A stretch of DNA of 64,000 nt from Candidatus Margulisiibacteriota bacterium (GTDB taxonomy: Bacteria > Margulisbacteria > WOR-1 > O2-12-FULL-45-9 > XYB2-FULL-48-7): contig JBAZTH010000003.1 in assembly GCA_041661965.1 (NCBI GenBank), forward strand, positions 79,062-143,061, in the 5' to 3' direction. The notes under the pieces were generated by a model. It was not told the DNA's origin, ran no database searches, and saw only the letters and a program-made list of their open reading frames with translations. Made by a program: the position numbers and the translations under genes. Each line of letters opens with the position of its first letter. Within the stretch, counting starts at the first letter, position 1. Below are positions 16,733 through 25,234 of the stretch, one piece after another.

Positions 16733-16778
16733 TTGACAGCTTGCTGTCCTGGTGTTACCATCCAAACAAAGGTGTTAC
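16733..16778 (+). promoter_or_regulatory. nikR promoter with GGTGTTAC direct repeats
   Basis: TTGACA at 16733-16738 and TACCAT at 16756-16761 (17-base spacer, with TG two bases upstream of the -10). The octamer GGTGTTAC occurs twice, at 16751-16758 and 16771-16778, exactly 20 bases apart. One copy overlaps the -10 box and the other abuts the ATG. The repeats could be an autoregulatory NikR site, although the E. coli NikR operator is an inverted repeat (GTATGA/TCATAC). Confidence 0.5.
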
Positions 16779-16779
16779 T

Positions 16780-17202
16780 ATGAACAAGGAAAAAGTCAGC
16801 CGTTTCGGGGTTTCGATGGAGCCGAGTTTGCTCGCTAAGTTCGATCGCCTGATCGAAGAGAAGGGCTACCCCAACCGTTCCGAAGCGGTTCGCGACCTGG
16901 TCCGCAACCATTTAGTGGAAAAAGAATGGGAAGCTTTGCGCGGGGAAGTAGTGGGAGCGGTGACCCTGGTATACGACCACCATGTCCGCGACCTCTCCGA
17001 TAAGTTGACTGACCTTCAACATGACTATTATAAGAACATTATTACTACTAACCATGTTCATCTCGACCACCACAATTGCCTTGAAGTTATTGTCTTGAAG
17101 GGTTCCAGCCGGGAGATCAAGGCATTGTCGGAGAAGCTGATCAGTACCAAAGGGGTTAAGCACGGTAAACTGACGATGACCTCGACCGGGAAAGATCTCT
17201 GA
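16780..17202 (+). CDS. nikR: Nickel-responsive transcriptional regulator NikR
   Basis: Ribbon-helix-helix repressor that senses Ni(II). The N-terminal RHH domain (about 1-45: [28 protein letters not shown]) is followed by an ACT-like metal domain. The high-affinity nickel ligands keep the E. coli spacing: H81, H92, H94 and C100 ([12 protein letters not shown]). The 140-residue length is normal. The ATG at 16780 was chosen over an upstream TTG at 16711 because it starts the RHH domain. It heads the nickel uptake cluster. Confidence 0.95.
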   Translation: MNKEKVSRFGVSMEPSLLAKFDRLIEEKGYPNRSEAVRDLVRNHLVEKEWEALRGEVVGAVTLVYDHHVRDLSDKLTDLQHDYYKNIITTNHVHLDHHNCLEVIVLKGSSREIKALSEKLISTKGVKHGKLTMTSTGKDL

Positions 17203-17212
17203 AAGGAAAAAT

Positions 17213-17911
17213 ATGCATATTCCAGACGGGTTTCTTGATCCAAAAGTTTCGAGTGGTTTGGTTGGCGCGGCGGCATTTGTTTTAGCTTTCAGTTTTGCTA
17301 AGGTGAGGGAGAGCGTAACGGCGGTAGTCCCTGCGGCGGCTTTAGCGACAGCCGGGAAAAAAGCGGCCAATCTAGCCCATGGTGCGCGGCGGGTCCTGAC
17401 CGGCGAAGGGGAGCGGACGATCTACAAAATGGGGATGGTCGCGGCCCTGGTTTTTGCCGCGCAGATGTTTAACTTTCCGATCGGTAACGGAACTTCCGGC
17501 CACTTGATCGGCGGGGTCTTGGCCGCGGTTATCCTGGGCCCGTTTGCCGGAACGATCGTCATTGCCGCTGTCTTGGCGGTCCAATCGCTCTTTTTTGCCG
17601 ACGGCGGCTTGCTGGCGCTGGGAGCAAATATTATTAATATGGCCTTGTTCGGCACGATCATCGGTTACTACATATATTATGGTTTGAAAAAAGTTGCTCC
17701 GGAATGGCTGGCGATCGCGGTTGCCGCTTGGCTCTCGGTCCCATTGGCCGCTTTTACCTGTGCTTTAGAGTTGGGCGTTTCCGGCACGATTCCCTTCGCG
17801 GTCGTTATCCCGGCGATGGTTAAGGTCCATCTGGTGATCGGGATTGCGGAAGCGCTGATTACGTTAGCTTTAATTAACATTTTCCGAGCGATGCTGAAAG
17901 GCGAAGAATAG
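17213..17911 (+). CDS. nikM: Nickel/cobalt ECF-type transporter substrate-binding subunit NikM/CbiM
   Basis: The membrane S-component that binds Ni(II) or Co(II). The N terminus MHIPDGFL supplies the conserved Met-His metal site of CbiM/NikM. There are about six to seven hydrophobic segments in 232 residues, with GNGTSGHLIGG near 97 as another family signature. It follows nikR by ten bases with an AAAGGA site. Linkage to nikR points to nickel as the substrate. Confidence 0.92.
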   Translation: MHIPDGFLDPKVSSGLVGAAAFVLAFSFAKVRESVTAVVPAAALATAGKKAANLAHGARRVLTGEGERTIYKMGMVAALVFAAQMFNFPIGNGTSGHLIGGVLAAVILGPFAGTIVIAAVLAVQSLFFADGGLLALGANIINMALFGTIIGYYIYYGLKKVAPEWLAIAVAAWLSVPLAAFTCALELGVSGTIPFAVVIPAMVKVHLVIGIAEALITLALINIFRAMLKGEE

Positions 17912-17913
17912 CC

Positions 17914-18153
17914 GTGAAGAAAATGCTTTTAATTACCGTCTTTGTCGCAATCCTGGCTGCTTTTTTTGCCTCAACCTATCCGGATGGGCTTGATTTTGTG
18001 GCGGAAAAATTTGGCTTTGCCAAAAAGGGGGTGGAACGAACCGCGCCGCTAAATGGGCTTTCGACTTCAACCGCCGGGATCGCTGGAGTGCTGATTATGT
18101 TGTCTTTGTTTTGGGGGAGCGCTTACGTTATTAAAAAAGGAGCAATCAAATGA
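17914..18153 (+). CDS. nikN: PDGLE-domain protein NikN (ECF transporter accessory subunit)
   Basis: A 79-residue protein with two membrane segments (about 3-20 and 52-72) and the PDGLD-F motif between them, the hallmark of CbiN/NikN-type PDGLE proteins. It starts with GTG two bases after nikM. In ECF nickel transporters this subunit supports NikM. The expected next genes, the NikQ/CbiQ membrane subunit and NikO/CbiO ATPase, are absent here. Confidence 0.88.
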   Translation: MKKMLLITVFVAILAAFFASTYPDGLDFVAEKFGFAKKGVERTAPLNGLSTSTAGIAGVLIMLSLFWGSAYVIKKGAIK

Positions 18154-18575
18154 AAAAAATAATTATTTTCCTGTTTGTTTTATTGGCCGCCGCTCAAGTC
18201 CATGCCGCGACGCCGTACCTTTACGCCAATACCACTTGGGGGGCGATGGGAGGGGGATTAGGCTTTGATCTGGGTGACGGAAGAGCGGTTGATTTTTGCG
18301 CGACCGCCGGATCCGGATCTTCGGGGACGACATACCAGTTGTACGCCGACTATTTTATCGGTAACTGGGGGGTTGGGATCAACGCGAAAAAATTAACCGT
18401 TAACGCCGATTTGGCCTATGACCTTAGCTTGCAATACGCCCTGGAGCAGGCGATTAACGAAAAAGTGACCGTCGGCGCTTCCTTCACCATATTGAATTAT
18501 GATACGACCGCGAACGCCGATCCAAACCTGGCCTTTATTTCTTCGATCGGGGCGTATGTGAAAATGCCGTTCTAA
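18150..18575 (+). CDS. Secreted beta-rich protein of unknown function
   Basis: A 141-residue protein with a signal peptide cut after about residue 20 (AAAQVHA). The mature part is rich in Gly, Tyr and alternating hydrophobic residues and ends in Phe (YVKMPF), which suggests a small outer-membrane beta barrel. Its ATG overlaps the nikN stop (ATGA), with AAAGGAG upstream, so it belongs to the nickel operon. A role in nickel passage across the outer membrane is possible but is inference. Confidence 0.75.
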   Translation: MKKIIIFLFVLLAAAQVHAATPYLYANTTWGAMGGGLGFDLGDGRAVDFCATAGSGSSGTTYQLYADYFIGNWGVGINAKKLTVNADLAYDLSLQYALEQAINEKVTVGASFTILNYDTTANADPNLAFISSIGAYVKMPF

Positions 18576-18631
18576 TTAAAGATTGATTACCAGCCAACAG
18601 TTGTAGTATTATAACAACCGAGGTGTTAAAA

Positions 18632-19132
18632 ATGAAAAAGAGTTTTCTGGTCGCTTTGATTTTAGGCTTGATGGTTTCCGCTTCTTTCGCCGGGACGGTC
18701 AATGTTTCCGGCCGGGCCGGGATGTTTAGCAACGGTAGCGGTTCGTCGTCGCTGATGTACGGCGTCAGCGCCGATTACGGCATCACGGAGAATGTTTCGG
18801 TGCGGGGCGCGGTCGATCGGACTACTTACAACTCTGGCGGCGCAGATGTTACTTATATGCCGGTGTCAGTTGATTTGATTTATCACCAAACATTTGGCGG
18901 AATGCTGACCCCTTACGCCGGCGCCGGTTTGAGCTATAACACTTTAACGATTGGCAGCGCGTCAAGTTCCACGACCGGTTATCAGGGAGAAGTAGGCGTT
19001 AAGTTTTCCTTGGGCGGCATGACCGCTGGCGTTGAATATCGGGTTATTTTCCCGGATGCCAGCAAGTCTTATTCCTACACCTCGTCTAGCGTCTATATCC
19101 AGGGTGGTTTCTCGCAAAGCTTTAAGATCTAA
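18632..19132 (+). CDS. Outer-membrane beta-barrel-like protein
   Basis: A 166-residue protein with signal peptide MKKSFLVALILGLMVSASFA and a mature part of alternating strands, with GAGLSYNTL and a C-terminal QGGFSQSFKI typical of OmpA/OprF-type small eight-stranded barrels. The ATG at 18632 is preferred over GTG 18623 because GAGG lies eight bases upstream. It has 56 bases of spacing after the previous gene and could share the nickel operon. Ligand unknown. Confidence 0.78.
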   Translation: MKKSFLVALILGLMVSASFAGTVNVSGRAGMFSNGSGSSSLMYGVSADYGITENVSVRGAVDRTTYNSGGADVTYMPVSVDLIYHQTFGGMLTPYAGAGLSYNTLTIGSASSSTTGYQGEVGVKFSLGGMTAGVEYRVIFPDASKSYSYTSSSVYIQGGFSQSFKI

Positions 19133-19159
19133 GGATTGGCGGAACATTAGCAGAACGAA

Positions 19160-19192
19160 TTTAACCGCCCCGATCCGATCGGGGCGGTTAAA
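19160..19192. terminator. Bidirectional terminator hairpin (shared stem family)
   Basis: A perfect inverted repeat with 16-base arms and one central base, TTTAACCGCCCCGATC / GATCGGGGCGGTTAAA. It lies between convergent genes (19132 and 19197), with A/T at both outer ends, so it can act on both strands. Nearly the same stem recurs at 59687-59715. Confidence 0.75.
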
Positions 19193-19196
19193 TGAC

Positions 19197-20504
19197 TTAT
19201 TTGGTTGTAGCCGTTATTATTGAATTGTATGTAATCTCGATCAGCCTTCTCAATTCAGCCTGGGTGATGTTTTGCGGCGGCATCAAGACGATGACGTCGC
19301 CGAGAGGCCTAAGGATTGCCCCTCTTTTTCTCGCTTCCAGAATTACCTGGTGTCCCATTCTGGTTTTAGCCGGATAGGGAGTCTGCTTCTTTTTGTCTTC
19401 GAATAGTTCGATCCCGACCATGGTGCCGCATTGGCGGATCTCACCGACGTGCTTCAGTTGATAAAAGCGTGGTAATTCCCGTGCCAGCAATTTAACGTTC
19501 CGTTCAATATTAGCGAGCAGCTTATTCCGTCGAAACAGTTCCAGCGAAGCAAGAGCGGCGGCGCAGGCGAGGGGATTGCCGGTATAGGTGTGGCCGTGGA
19601 AAAAGGTTTTGTTCTCTTCAACTTGGCCGAGAAAGGCCTGATAGATCCGATCGGTTGTGAGCGTTGCCGCCAGCGGTAAATAGCCGCCGGTAATCCCTTT
19701 CGCGACGCACATCAGGTCGGGGGCAACCCCTTCGTGCTCGCAGGCGAACATCTTGCCGGTCCGGCCAAAACCGGTCGCGACTTCGTCGACGATCAGTAAA
19801 ACGCCGTATTTTGTGCAGAGCCGGCGGACCGTTTTGAGATACCCTTTAGGCATCATCAAGATCCCCGCCGCCGCCTGGATGAGCGGCTCGACGATCATCG
19901 CCGCGATCTCCCGGTGTCTCGCCTTAAGGACTTTTTCCAGCTCGTCCGCGTCTCCCGGCGTGACTTTGATCGATTTGAAGAGGAGCGGCTTGTAGATCTT
20001 GTGGAAGAGATCGATCCCGCCGACCGAGACCGAGCCGATCGTGTCGCCGTGGTAGGCATTGGTCAAGGTTAGAAACTTAGTTTTTTGCTTTTGGCCGGTT
20101 TGTTGCTGAAACTGAAAGGCGATCTTGAGGGCGATCTCGACCGCAGTCGAGCCGCTGTCGGAATAAAAAACTTTATTTAACCCCTTGGGCGCGATCTTAA
20201 CCAACTGTTCTGCGAGTTCGATCGCCGGGACATTGGCTAAGCCAAGAAGGGTGGAGTGGGCGACCTGGCCTAGCTGTTTCTTGATTGCTTGGTTAAGGGT
20301 TTGATTGTTATGACCGTGGACGGTAACCCAAAGTGAGGAACAGCCGTCAATATATTTTTTTCCTTCGGTGTCGTAAAGATAAACGCCATCACCTTTTTCG
20401 ATAATAAGTTGGTCGTTAGCCTGCCAATCTTTCATTTGGGTGAAAGGGTGCCAGAGCGCCCGCTTATCCTTGCGTAATAAGGCTTTGGTCCATTGGTTTG
20501 CCAT
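19197..20504 (-). CDS. bioA: Adenosylmethionine-8-amino-7-oxononanoate aminotransferase
   Basis: PLP-dependent class III aminotransferase that makes 7,8-diaminopelargonic acid in biotin synthesis. At 435 residues the length is normal. WHPFTQMKDW at 18-27 is diagnostic of BioA. The substrate-site stretch DGCSSLWVTVHGH is near 53-65, the cofactor Asp is in IVDEVATGFGRTG, and the PLP lysine is K269 (CVAKGITGG). No other bio gene is adjacent. The ATG lies six bases after a TATACT box, and no ribosome site is seen. Confidence 0.95.
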   Translation of the reverse strand: MANQWTKALLRKDKRALWHPFTQMKDWQANDQLIIEKGDGVYLYDTEGKKYIDGCSSLWVTVHGHNNQTLNQAIKKQLGQVAHSTLLGLANVPAIELAEQLVKIAPKGLNKVFYSDSGSTAVEIALKIAFQFQQQTGQKQKTKFLTLTNAYHGDTIGSVSVGGIDLFHKIYKPLLFKSIKVTPGDADELEKVLKARHREIAAMIVEPLIQAAAGILMMPKGYLKTVRRLCTKYGVLLIVDEVATGFGRTGKMFACEHEGVAPDLMCVAKGITGGYLPLAATLTTDRIYQAFLGQVEENKTFFHGHTYTGNPLACAAALASLELFRRNKLLANIERNVKLLARELPRFYQLKHVGEIRQCGTMVGIELFEDKKKQTPYPAKTRMGHQVILEARKRGAILRPLGDVIVLMPPQNITQAELRRLIEITYNSIITATTK

Positions 20505-20510
20505 TTATCT

Positions 20511-20540
20511 AGTATACGGGGTTCGGCTTCCGTTGGTCAA
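20511..20540 (-). promoter_or_regulatory. Promoter of bioA
   Basis: Minus strand: TTGACC (20540-20535), 18-base spacer, TATACT (20516-20511), six bases, ATG. This predicts a leaderless bioA mRNA. No BirA-type operator is evident. Confidence 0.65.
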
Positions 20541-20612
20541 GAGAGGCAAATTGGCCTGAAATCTTGCCGTTCATCTTCAGATAACAGCCTAGATGATAGA
20601 AAGGAAAATAAA

Positions 20613-21233
20613 ATGAAGATCAACGCTAGCTTTCGCAATGTTCTCGATCTTTCCCGGGTCCGGGTTCGACGGGACGACCTTTACGTGACCGAATTGAAAA
20701 CCGAGGCGGCCAGGCAAATCCTGCGGCGCCGCTCTTTGCGCCCGGTCGCCGAACTTTTTACGGGCGGGGTAATCCGTTCCTATTTCGATGTTCGAAACTA
20801 CCGGGAGCCGCTGGCCAACGAAAAAGCCAGCCTTGATCAGGTCCGCGCGAAAGAGCCGCGCGCGGCCGAGGTTTCCCTCTTGTCGGTCATCAAGGCGGCC
20901 GAATTCACCGTCCCGGATGAACAACCGGTGAACGATTCGCTGGCTGACTTGATCAGTACGGTTTTAAGCCCGGAGGCCAAAGAGGAATTGGCAAAAAGTC
21001 TTTCTTATTTTGTGAAAAAAACGATCCTTGAAACGTATCCTTCCGCTGCGTTCCAGCTTATGACCGATGAGGAAAAATTTGTTGTGCTTTTCAACGCGGC
21101 CGGTGAAGGGCAACTCGTTGAATTATCTCCCTTGCGATTTCTGGCCGAAGCTTATTTACGGGAAAAGCCCAACACCGGACAGTACGCTATGTTGTGGGCG
21201 ATGATCGAAGGTGGGGAAAATGATCAGTCGTAG
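20613..21233 (+). CDS. Protein of unknown function, 206 residues
   Basis: Not recognised. Soluble, basic N terminus (NVLDLSRVRVRRDDLYVTELK), then mainly helical sequence. No signal peptide. The ATG at 20613 follows AAAGGA by seven bases; the longer frame from 20493 has no such support. It overlaps the lipoprotein gene by 14 bases, and the three genes to 24354 form an operon. Its place at the head of an envelope operon suggests a cytoplasmic partner or regulator; this is inference. Confidence 0.65.
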   Translation: MKINASFRNVLDLSRVRVRRDDLYVTELKTEAARQILRRRSLRPVAELFTGGVIRSYFDVRNYREPLANEKASLDQVRAKEPRAAEVSLLSVIKAAEFTVPDEQPVNDSLADLISTVLSPEAKEELAKSLSYFVKKTILETYPSAAFQLMTDEEKFVVLFNAAGEGQLVELSPLRFLAEAYLREKPNTGQYAMLWAMIEGGENDQS

Positions 21234-22203
21234 CGCGAAACTGACCCAATATGCCTTAGCCGGGATCGTTGTCGGGGCGCTTCTGGGCGGCTGTAAAAAA
21301 ACTATGGCAAAACCGACCCCTCAACCCGCGGCTTCCAGCGTGACGATTAGAGATCCGCAGAAATTATATTTACAGGATTGGCAGATCAAAATGCTTCTGA
21401 CCAGCCGGGAATACCGGGGTGGTGAGCTGTGCGTTGACGGATTGCCGGTAGATTTCCAGCTTGAGGAGCGGATTAATCAGTGTTCTCAAATGTCATTTTA
21501 TGACGCGGGAGCGCGCGAATTGCTGGTCGCGGCCAAAGGAAATGATTTTTTGTCGCTTTCGGAAGAGAAGCAGCGGACGGCGGTAAATTATCTGGCCGGA
21601 AAAATTATAGCGGTCGGCCCGGCTCAAGACCATTCCTTCAGTCGGTTGTTGTCCGAGGCCGATAGGACAGGACATCGAAATTACTGTCAGGACAATAGTC
21701 GGCCGTTTTCTTTCCTGGTCGATCTTAACCTGCCAGCGAGTGAAATGGATTTGGCGCTGGTCGCGGCCGCGGCGATAAAAACCGAGTACCAATTGATCAT
21801 TACCGAGCCTTTAGCTTTGCCGGTCCCAGCCCGGCCGGAAAGTGAAAAGAGCCTGACCCTCGCTTTCCGGGTCGTTAACGGCCGCCGCCCCGATGTTAGC
21901 CGATTATCGGTTGACCTTGGCGGGCAGGGGGTCGCGGCGAAGATCGAGGGCTTCTCCGGTGGCGGCCGGGGAATCAAGATCGATCATTGTTTAATCGATG
22001 AGGATGAACTGATCATCAAGATCAGGATTAAGTTGGAAAGAAACGCCGCTCTTGGCCGGCGGGACCTGGCCTTGTTTGAAGATCAGACGCCGCTTTTATT
22101 AGTAAAGAACGCGTTAGTTGTTGTTCCGCCGCCGGGGGCGGAATTGCCTAACTGTACATCTTTATTCTCCGCCGAAGATCGCCACAAAGGACTTTGTAAA
22201 TAA
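21220..22203 (+). CDS. Predicted lipoprotein of unknown function
   Basis: A 327-residue protein with a lipoprotein signal: a hydrophobic segment (YALAGIVVGALLGGC) ending in an LGGC lipobox with Cys near residue 26. A helical section (about 45-150) with several Cys (ELCVDG, INQCSQM, NYCQDN) is followed by beta-rich sequence (about 160-320) that resembles an Ig-like fold. The ATG at 21220, which overlaps the previous gene, is preferred over GTG 21211; GGTGGGG lies just upstream. It belongs to the same operon as the next gene. Confidence 0.7.
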   Translation: MISRSAKLTQYALAGIVVGALLGGCKKTMAKPTPQPAASSVTIRDPQKLYLQDWQIKMLLTSREYRGGELCVDGLPVDFQLEERINQCSQMSFYDAGARELLVAAKGNDFLSLSEEKQRTAVNYLAGKIIAVGPAQDHSFSRLLSEADRTGHRNYCQDNSRPFSFLVDLNLPASEMDLALVAAAAIKTEYQLIITEPLALPVPARPESEKSLTLAFRVVNGRRPDVSRLSVDLGGQGVAAKIEGFSGGGRGIKIDHCLIDEDELIIKIRIKLERNAALGRRDLALFEDQTPLLLVKNALVVVPPPGAELPNCTSLFSAEDRHKGLCK

Positions 22204-22215
22204 GGGAGAGGAATT

Positions 22216-24354
22216 ATGTCGGATATTAGGAGCTTGTTGATCCTGGACGATCTGGTTGGATATGTCGGAACAAATAAGAAATTCACCAAGGGTTACGTTA
22301 ATGTCTCACGGGATAGGCTTGGAACGAGGACCCGCGAGCAGCTCAATCGCCAGGAGATCAAGGTTGTCCGTGATGCGTTGATCGCCAAGTTAACGGGTGG
22401 TAATAAGGCTCGTTATGAAGGGTACAGTGGAAAACTTGACCAACCGGAAAGCTCGGCCGACCTGGACCGGGCCCTGATCGAATGTAATAGCGAGTCGAAT
22501 CTTGATCATCAACAAAAGGAGATCATCAGAGAGGTCCTAATTTTGGACGACCTATTGGATTACGCTAACGCCTCGATCTACGGCGGAGATAACCGAATAA
22601 GTGTTAGTCCGGCGGTGCGGGACAGGATCACCGGAGCCGCGTCGGTACTGGCCGGACAAAATAAGATCGTTCTGGCTGATATCGACAAAGCCAGGGAAGA
22701 GCTCATTACCCAATTAAGCGCGAGCGAAAGGGCTTTGCTGGAAACCTTAAGGGGCCGTTTGAATAAAGGGGAGGGAAAAGAGGACCTAAAGAGCGTTTTA
22801 TGCGGCGCGAATCTGCGGCGGGAATCTTTTTGTCCCGCCCTTCTGGCCGCGACCCCTTCAAGCGTCGAGCCGGGGGTTCAAGACCAGCCTTTTACTTTAA
22901 TTGGAGTGAACCTGCCAAAATCGGCGACCGTTGAATTGCTTGACGACCAGAACCAAACGATCGCCAATGGAGTAGTCATCAATTCCTACCAGAACCAGTC
23001 CGAAACCTCGGCGACCGTCAGGCTGAATATCCCTGCCGCCAAGATGTTGGCTGACAGGAGCATTAGAAGTTTTACGGTCCGGCTGACCAGCCAGGACCAG
23101 CTTTTTTCCGCCCTCCGATCGGGGATCATCCAGGTCACCCAATCGACGGTTCTGCCGCCGACAATCCAGACTTGCCAATCACCGAACGTTTGTCTGGTCC
23201 CGCCGCCGCCGATCGGCCTGATCGTGTCGCCGACCTCTTTGCTGGCGAACAATCAGCCGCAGAACTTTAATATCGTCGGCGACCAGGCGGCCGAGATCAA
23301 GACCATCAGACTGGTTGATCCGTCAAACAATAGCGAAATTCAAACGGTTGCTGTTTTACCCGCGATGCTGTCTGACCAGAATCGCCGGCTTGCCGTGCCG
23401 GTTACTCTTGATCCGGTAGCCTTGCTTGCTACTCTGAAGACCAAAGCGGACGACCAGCTGACGTTGAAAATCGAGGCTTATGATTCAACCAATCATTTGG
23501 TTGCCGGATTGGATGATGTCACGATCATTGTTATTCAGGACCGAGTCATTGTTGAACAGGTCCCGTATCGGCTTCCGCCGTTGGTCCATGACGTTATTCG
23601 ACCGGACCTGTCGATCGGTGTTTCAGTCCAAGAAAACAGCAGCAGTGTTCCGCTGGTTCTTGGCCTCAATCCCGGCTTGATCGGTAAAACCGCCCCGATT
23701 AAAAGTCAATATTTTGAACTGGCGGCGAAAGGCGATTGTTCATTGTTTAGCGGCGAAGTGGTTGACGGTTGTCAGGGTCAGGGCTATTTCAATTTTTCCA
23801 GATGGGGGATCAAGGCGGAAGCGTCCGGCCGGTTAAAGTACGCGACCAGCGGTTCGATCTATAACCTGCCGTATTACTATGAGCGTTCTTCCTTTATGAC
23901 CGACGGCCGTTTCTCCTTCAGCGTCATCCCAGGGCGGGCCTTGACTGTCAGGGGGAACGGGGAGTGGAGTTATGTCAGGGCCGGAAATCAGCAGACCGAT
24001 AGCCGTTTCCGCTTGAGCAGCGACGGCTTCATTACTTTTGGCGCCGGCCGGTCGGTCTATGTTCCGGAAAAGTTGAACTTACATTTTGGCCTTGTGCCGG
24101 CGGGTGAACGGAAGGTCGCCGGCGAAGGGCGGCAGTTGCGAGGGGGTGGTCTCGGCTTTGACGCCCGCTGGGATCGCGGGATCTTAACCGGTTTGCCGCT
24201 CGGTTTATATTTCGGTTGGGAGCGGATCTCCGCGGTCGAAGAAAAGAACCCGCATAATTTTTACGGCGGAGTAAATTTCGACCTGATGAGATTTATCGAT
24301 CGGACCGTTGGTTATCAGGATTTTTCCAAATATCTGGTCAATCGCGGAGATTAA
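22216..24354 (+). CDS. Large multi-domain envelope-like protein with duplicated N-terminal module
   Basis: A 712-residue protein, not recognised. Two related helical modules of about 100 residues open it: ILDDLVGYVGTNKKFT... and ILDDLLDYANASIYGG..., ending in similar Cys-containing segments (LIECNSE, VLCGANL). Two Ig/TIG-like beta domains follow (about 215-320 and 330-440; SVEPGVQDQPFTLIGVNL, SPTSLLANNQPQNFNIVG). The C-terminal 220 residues are Gly/Tyr/Phe-rich with alternating strands, like an outer-membrane barrel. No signal peptide is visible at the chosen ATG, which has a good GGGAGAGG site. That contradiction is unresolved. Confidence 0.7.
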   Translation: MSDIRSLLILDDLVGYVGTNKKFTKGYVNVSRDRLGTRTREQLNRQEIKVVRDALIAKLTGGNKARYEGYSGKLDQPESSADLDRALIECNSESNLDHQQKEIIREVLILDDLLDYANASIYGGDNRISVSPAVRDRITGAASVLAGQNKIVLADIDKAREELITQLSASERALLETLRGRLNKGEGKEDLKSVLCGANLRRESFCPALLAATPSSVEPGVQDQPFTLIGVNLPKSATVELLDDQNQTIANGVVINSYQNQSETSATVRLNIPAAKMLADRSIRSFTVRLTSQDQLFSALRSGIIQVTQSTVLPPTIQTCQSPNVCLVPPPPIGLIVSPTSLLANNQPQNFNIVGDQAAEIKTIRLVDPSNNSEIQTVAVLPAMLSDQNRRLAVPVTLDPVALLATLKTKADDQLTLKIEAYDSTNHLVAGLDDVTIIVIQDRVIVEQVPYRLPPLVHDVIRPDLSIGVSVQENSSSVPLVLGLNPGLIGKTAPIKSQYFELAAKGDCSLFSGEVVDGCQGQGYFNFSRWGIKAEASGRLKYATSGSIYNLPYYYERSSFMTDGRFSFSVIPGRALTVRGNGEWSYVRAGNQQTDSRFRLSSDGFITFGAGRSVYVPEKLNLHFGLVPAGERKVAGEGRQLRGGGLGFDARWDRGILTGLPLGLYFGWERISAVEEKNPHNFYGGVNFDLMRFIDRTVGYQDFSKYLVNRGD

Positions 24355-24370
24355 TCCGACCGCTTCAGGG

Positions 24371-24376
24371 TATAAT
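24371..24376 (+). promoter_or_regulatory. -10 box for the broken radical SAM gene
   Basis: TATAAT seven bases before the ATG at 24384. No ribosome site is seen. A leaderless start is predicted. Confidence 0.5.
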
Positions 24377-24383
24377 TAAACAG

Positions 24384-25234
24384 ATGAGCTTAACTAATTG
24401 CCGTCTTTGCGGACACCGCTGCGAGGTTGACCGGCTGGCCGGCCAGCTGGGGATCTGCCGGGCCGGGAGCAAACCTGAAGTTTCTTCTTTTTGCCTCCAC
24501 CACGGGGAAGAACCGGTCCTCTCCGGCGCCAAAGGATCGGGGACGATTTTTTTTACCCACTGTAGTTTACGCTGTGTTTTTTGCCAGAATTATCAGATCA
24601 GCCAGGGGACAAGGAATGACAGGAAAAAAAAGGAGGAGGAGGGAGTAGCAGGGATAATGTTGGAATTGCAACGGCAGGGAGCAGAAAATATCAACCTGGT
24701 TTCTCCAACTCATTACGGTCCGCAGATCATTGAAACCTTAAAGCAGGCGCGCGCTCAAGGATTGAAACTGCCGATCGTCTGGAACTCCAGCGGGTATGAC
24801 AGCCTGGAATTATTGGAGTCGCTTGACGGGCTGATCGATATTTATCTTCCCGATTTTAAATATGGCGACGACGCGGCCGCTTTGAAATATTCCGGCAAGT
24901 CGGTAATCTGGAAATCGGCGATGACGGCTTGGCTAGGAAAGGGTTGATCGTCCGGCATCTTGTTTTGCCGGGTGGAGTGGCCGGGAGCCGGGCGGTCCTC
25001 GATTTCTTGGTTTCTCTTTCTCCCGATCTCTTTGTCAGCCTGATGGCGCAATACGGCCCGCGTCACCGGGCGGCGGAGTTTCCGGAACTGTCCGTTTCCC
25101 TGACGAAAGAGGAATATAACGAGATCGTTGCTCACGCCGAGCAAATCGGCCTGGGGAATTTATTTGTCCAGGACCCGAGGAGCAATGAGACTTACCTGCC
25201 TGACTTTGAGAAAGTGGAGCCATTTGGAGAGTAA
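24384..25234 (+). pseudogene. Radical SAM protein (PFL-activase/AmrS-like), frameshifted with an internal deletion
   Basis: Frame 1 (24384-24947) starts with a Cys-rich region (CRLCGHRC, GICRAG) and has the radical SAM cluster motif CSLRCVFCQNYQISQG, then NLVSPTHYGPQI and DIYLPDFKYGDDAAALKYS. The conserved continuation RQVGNLEIGDDGLARKG, then LIVRHLVLPGG, is in another frame from about 24893 to 25234. Relatives have about 18-20 residues between KYS and RQVG that are missing here. So there is a deletion of a length not divisible by three near 24890-24900. It may be a true pseudogene or an assembly error. An intact relative is at 29958-30974. Confidence 0.8.
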
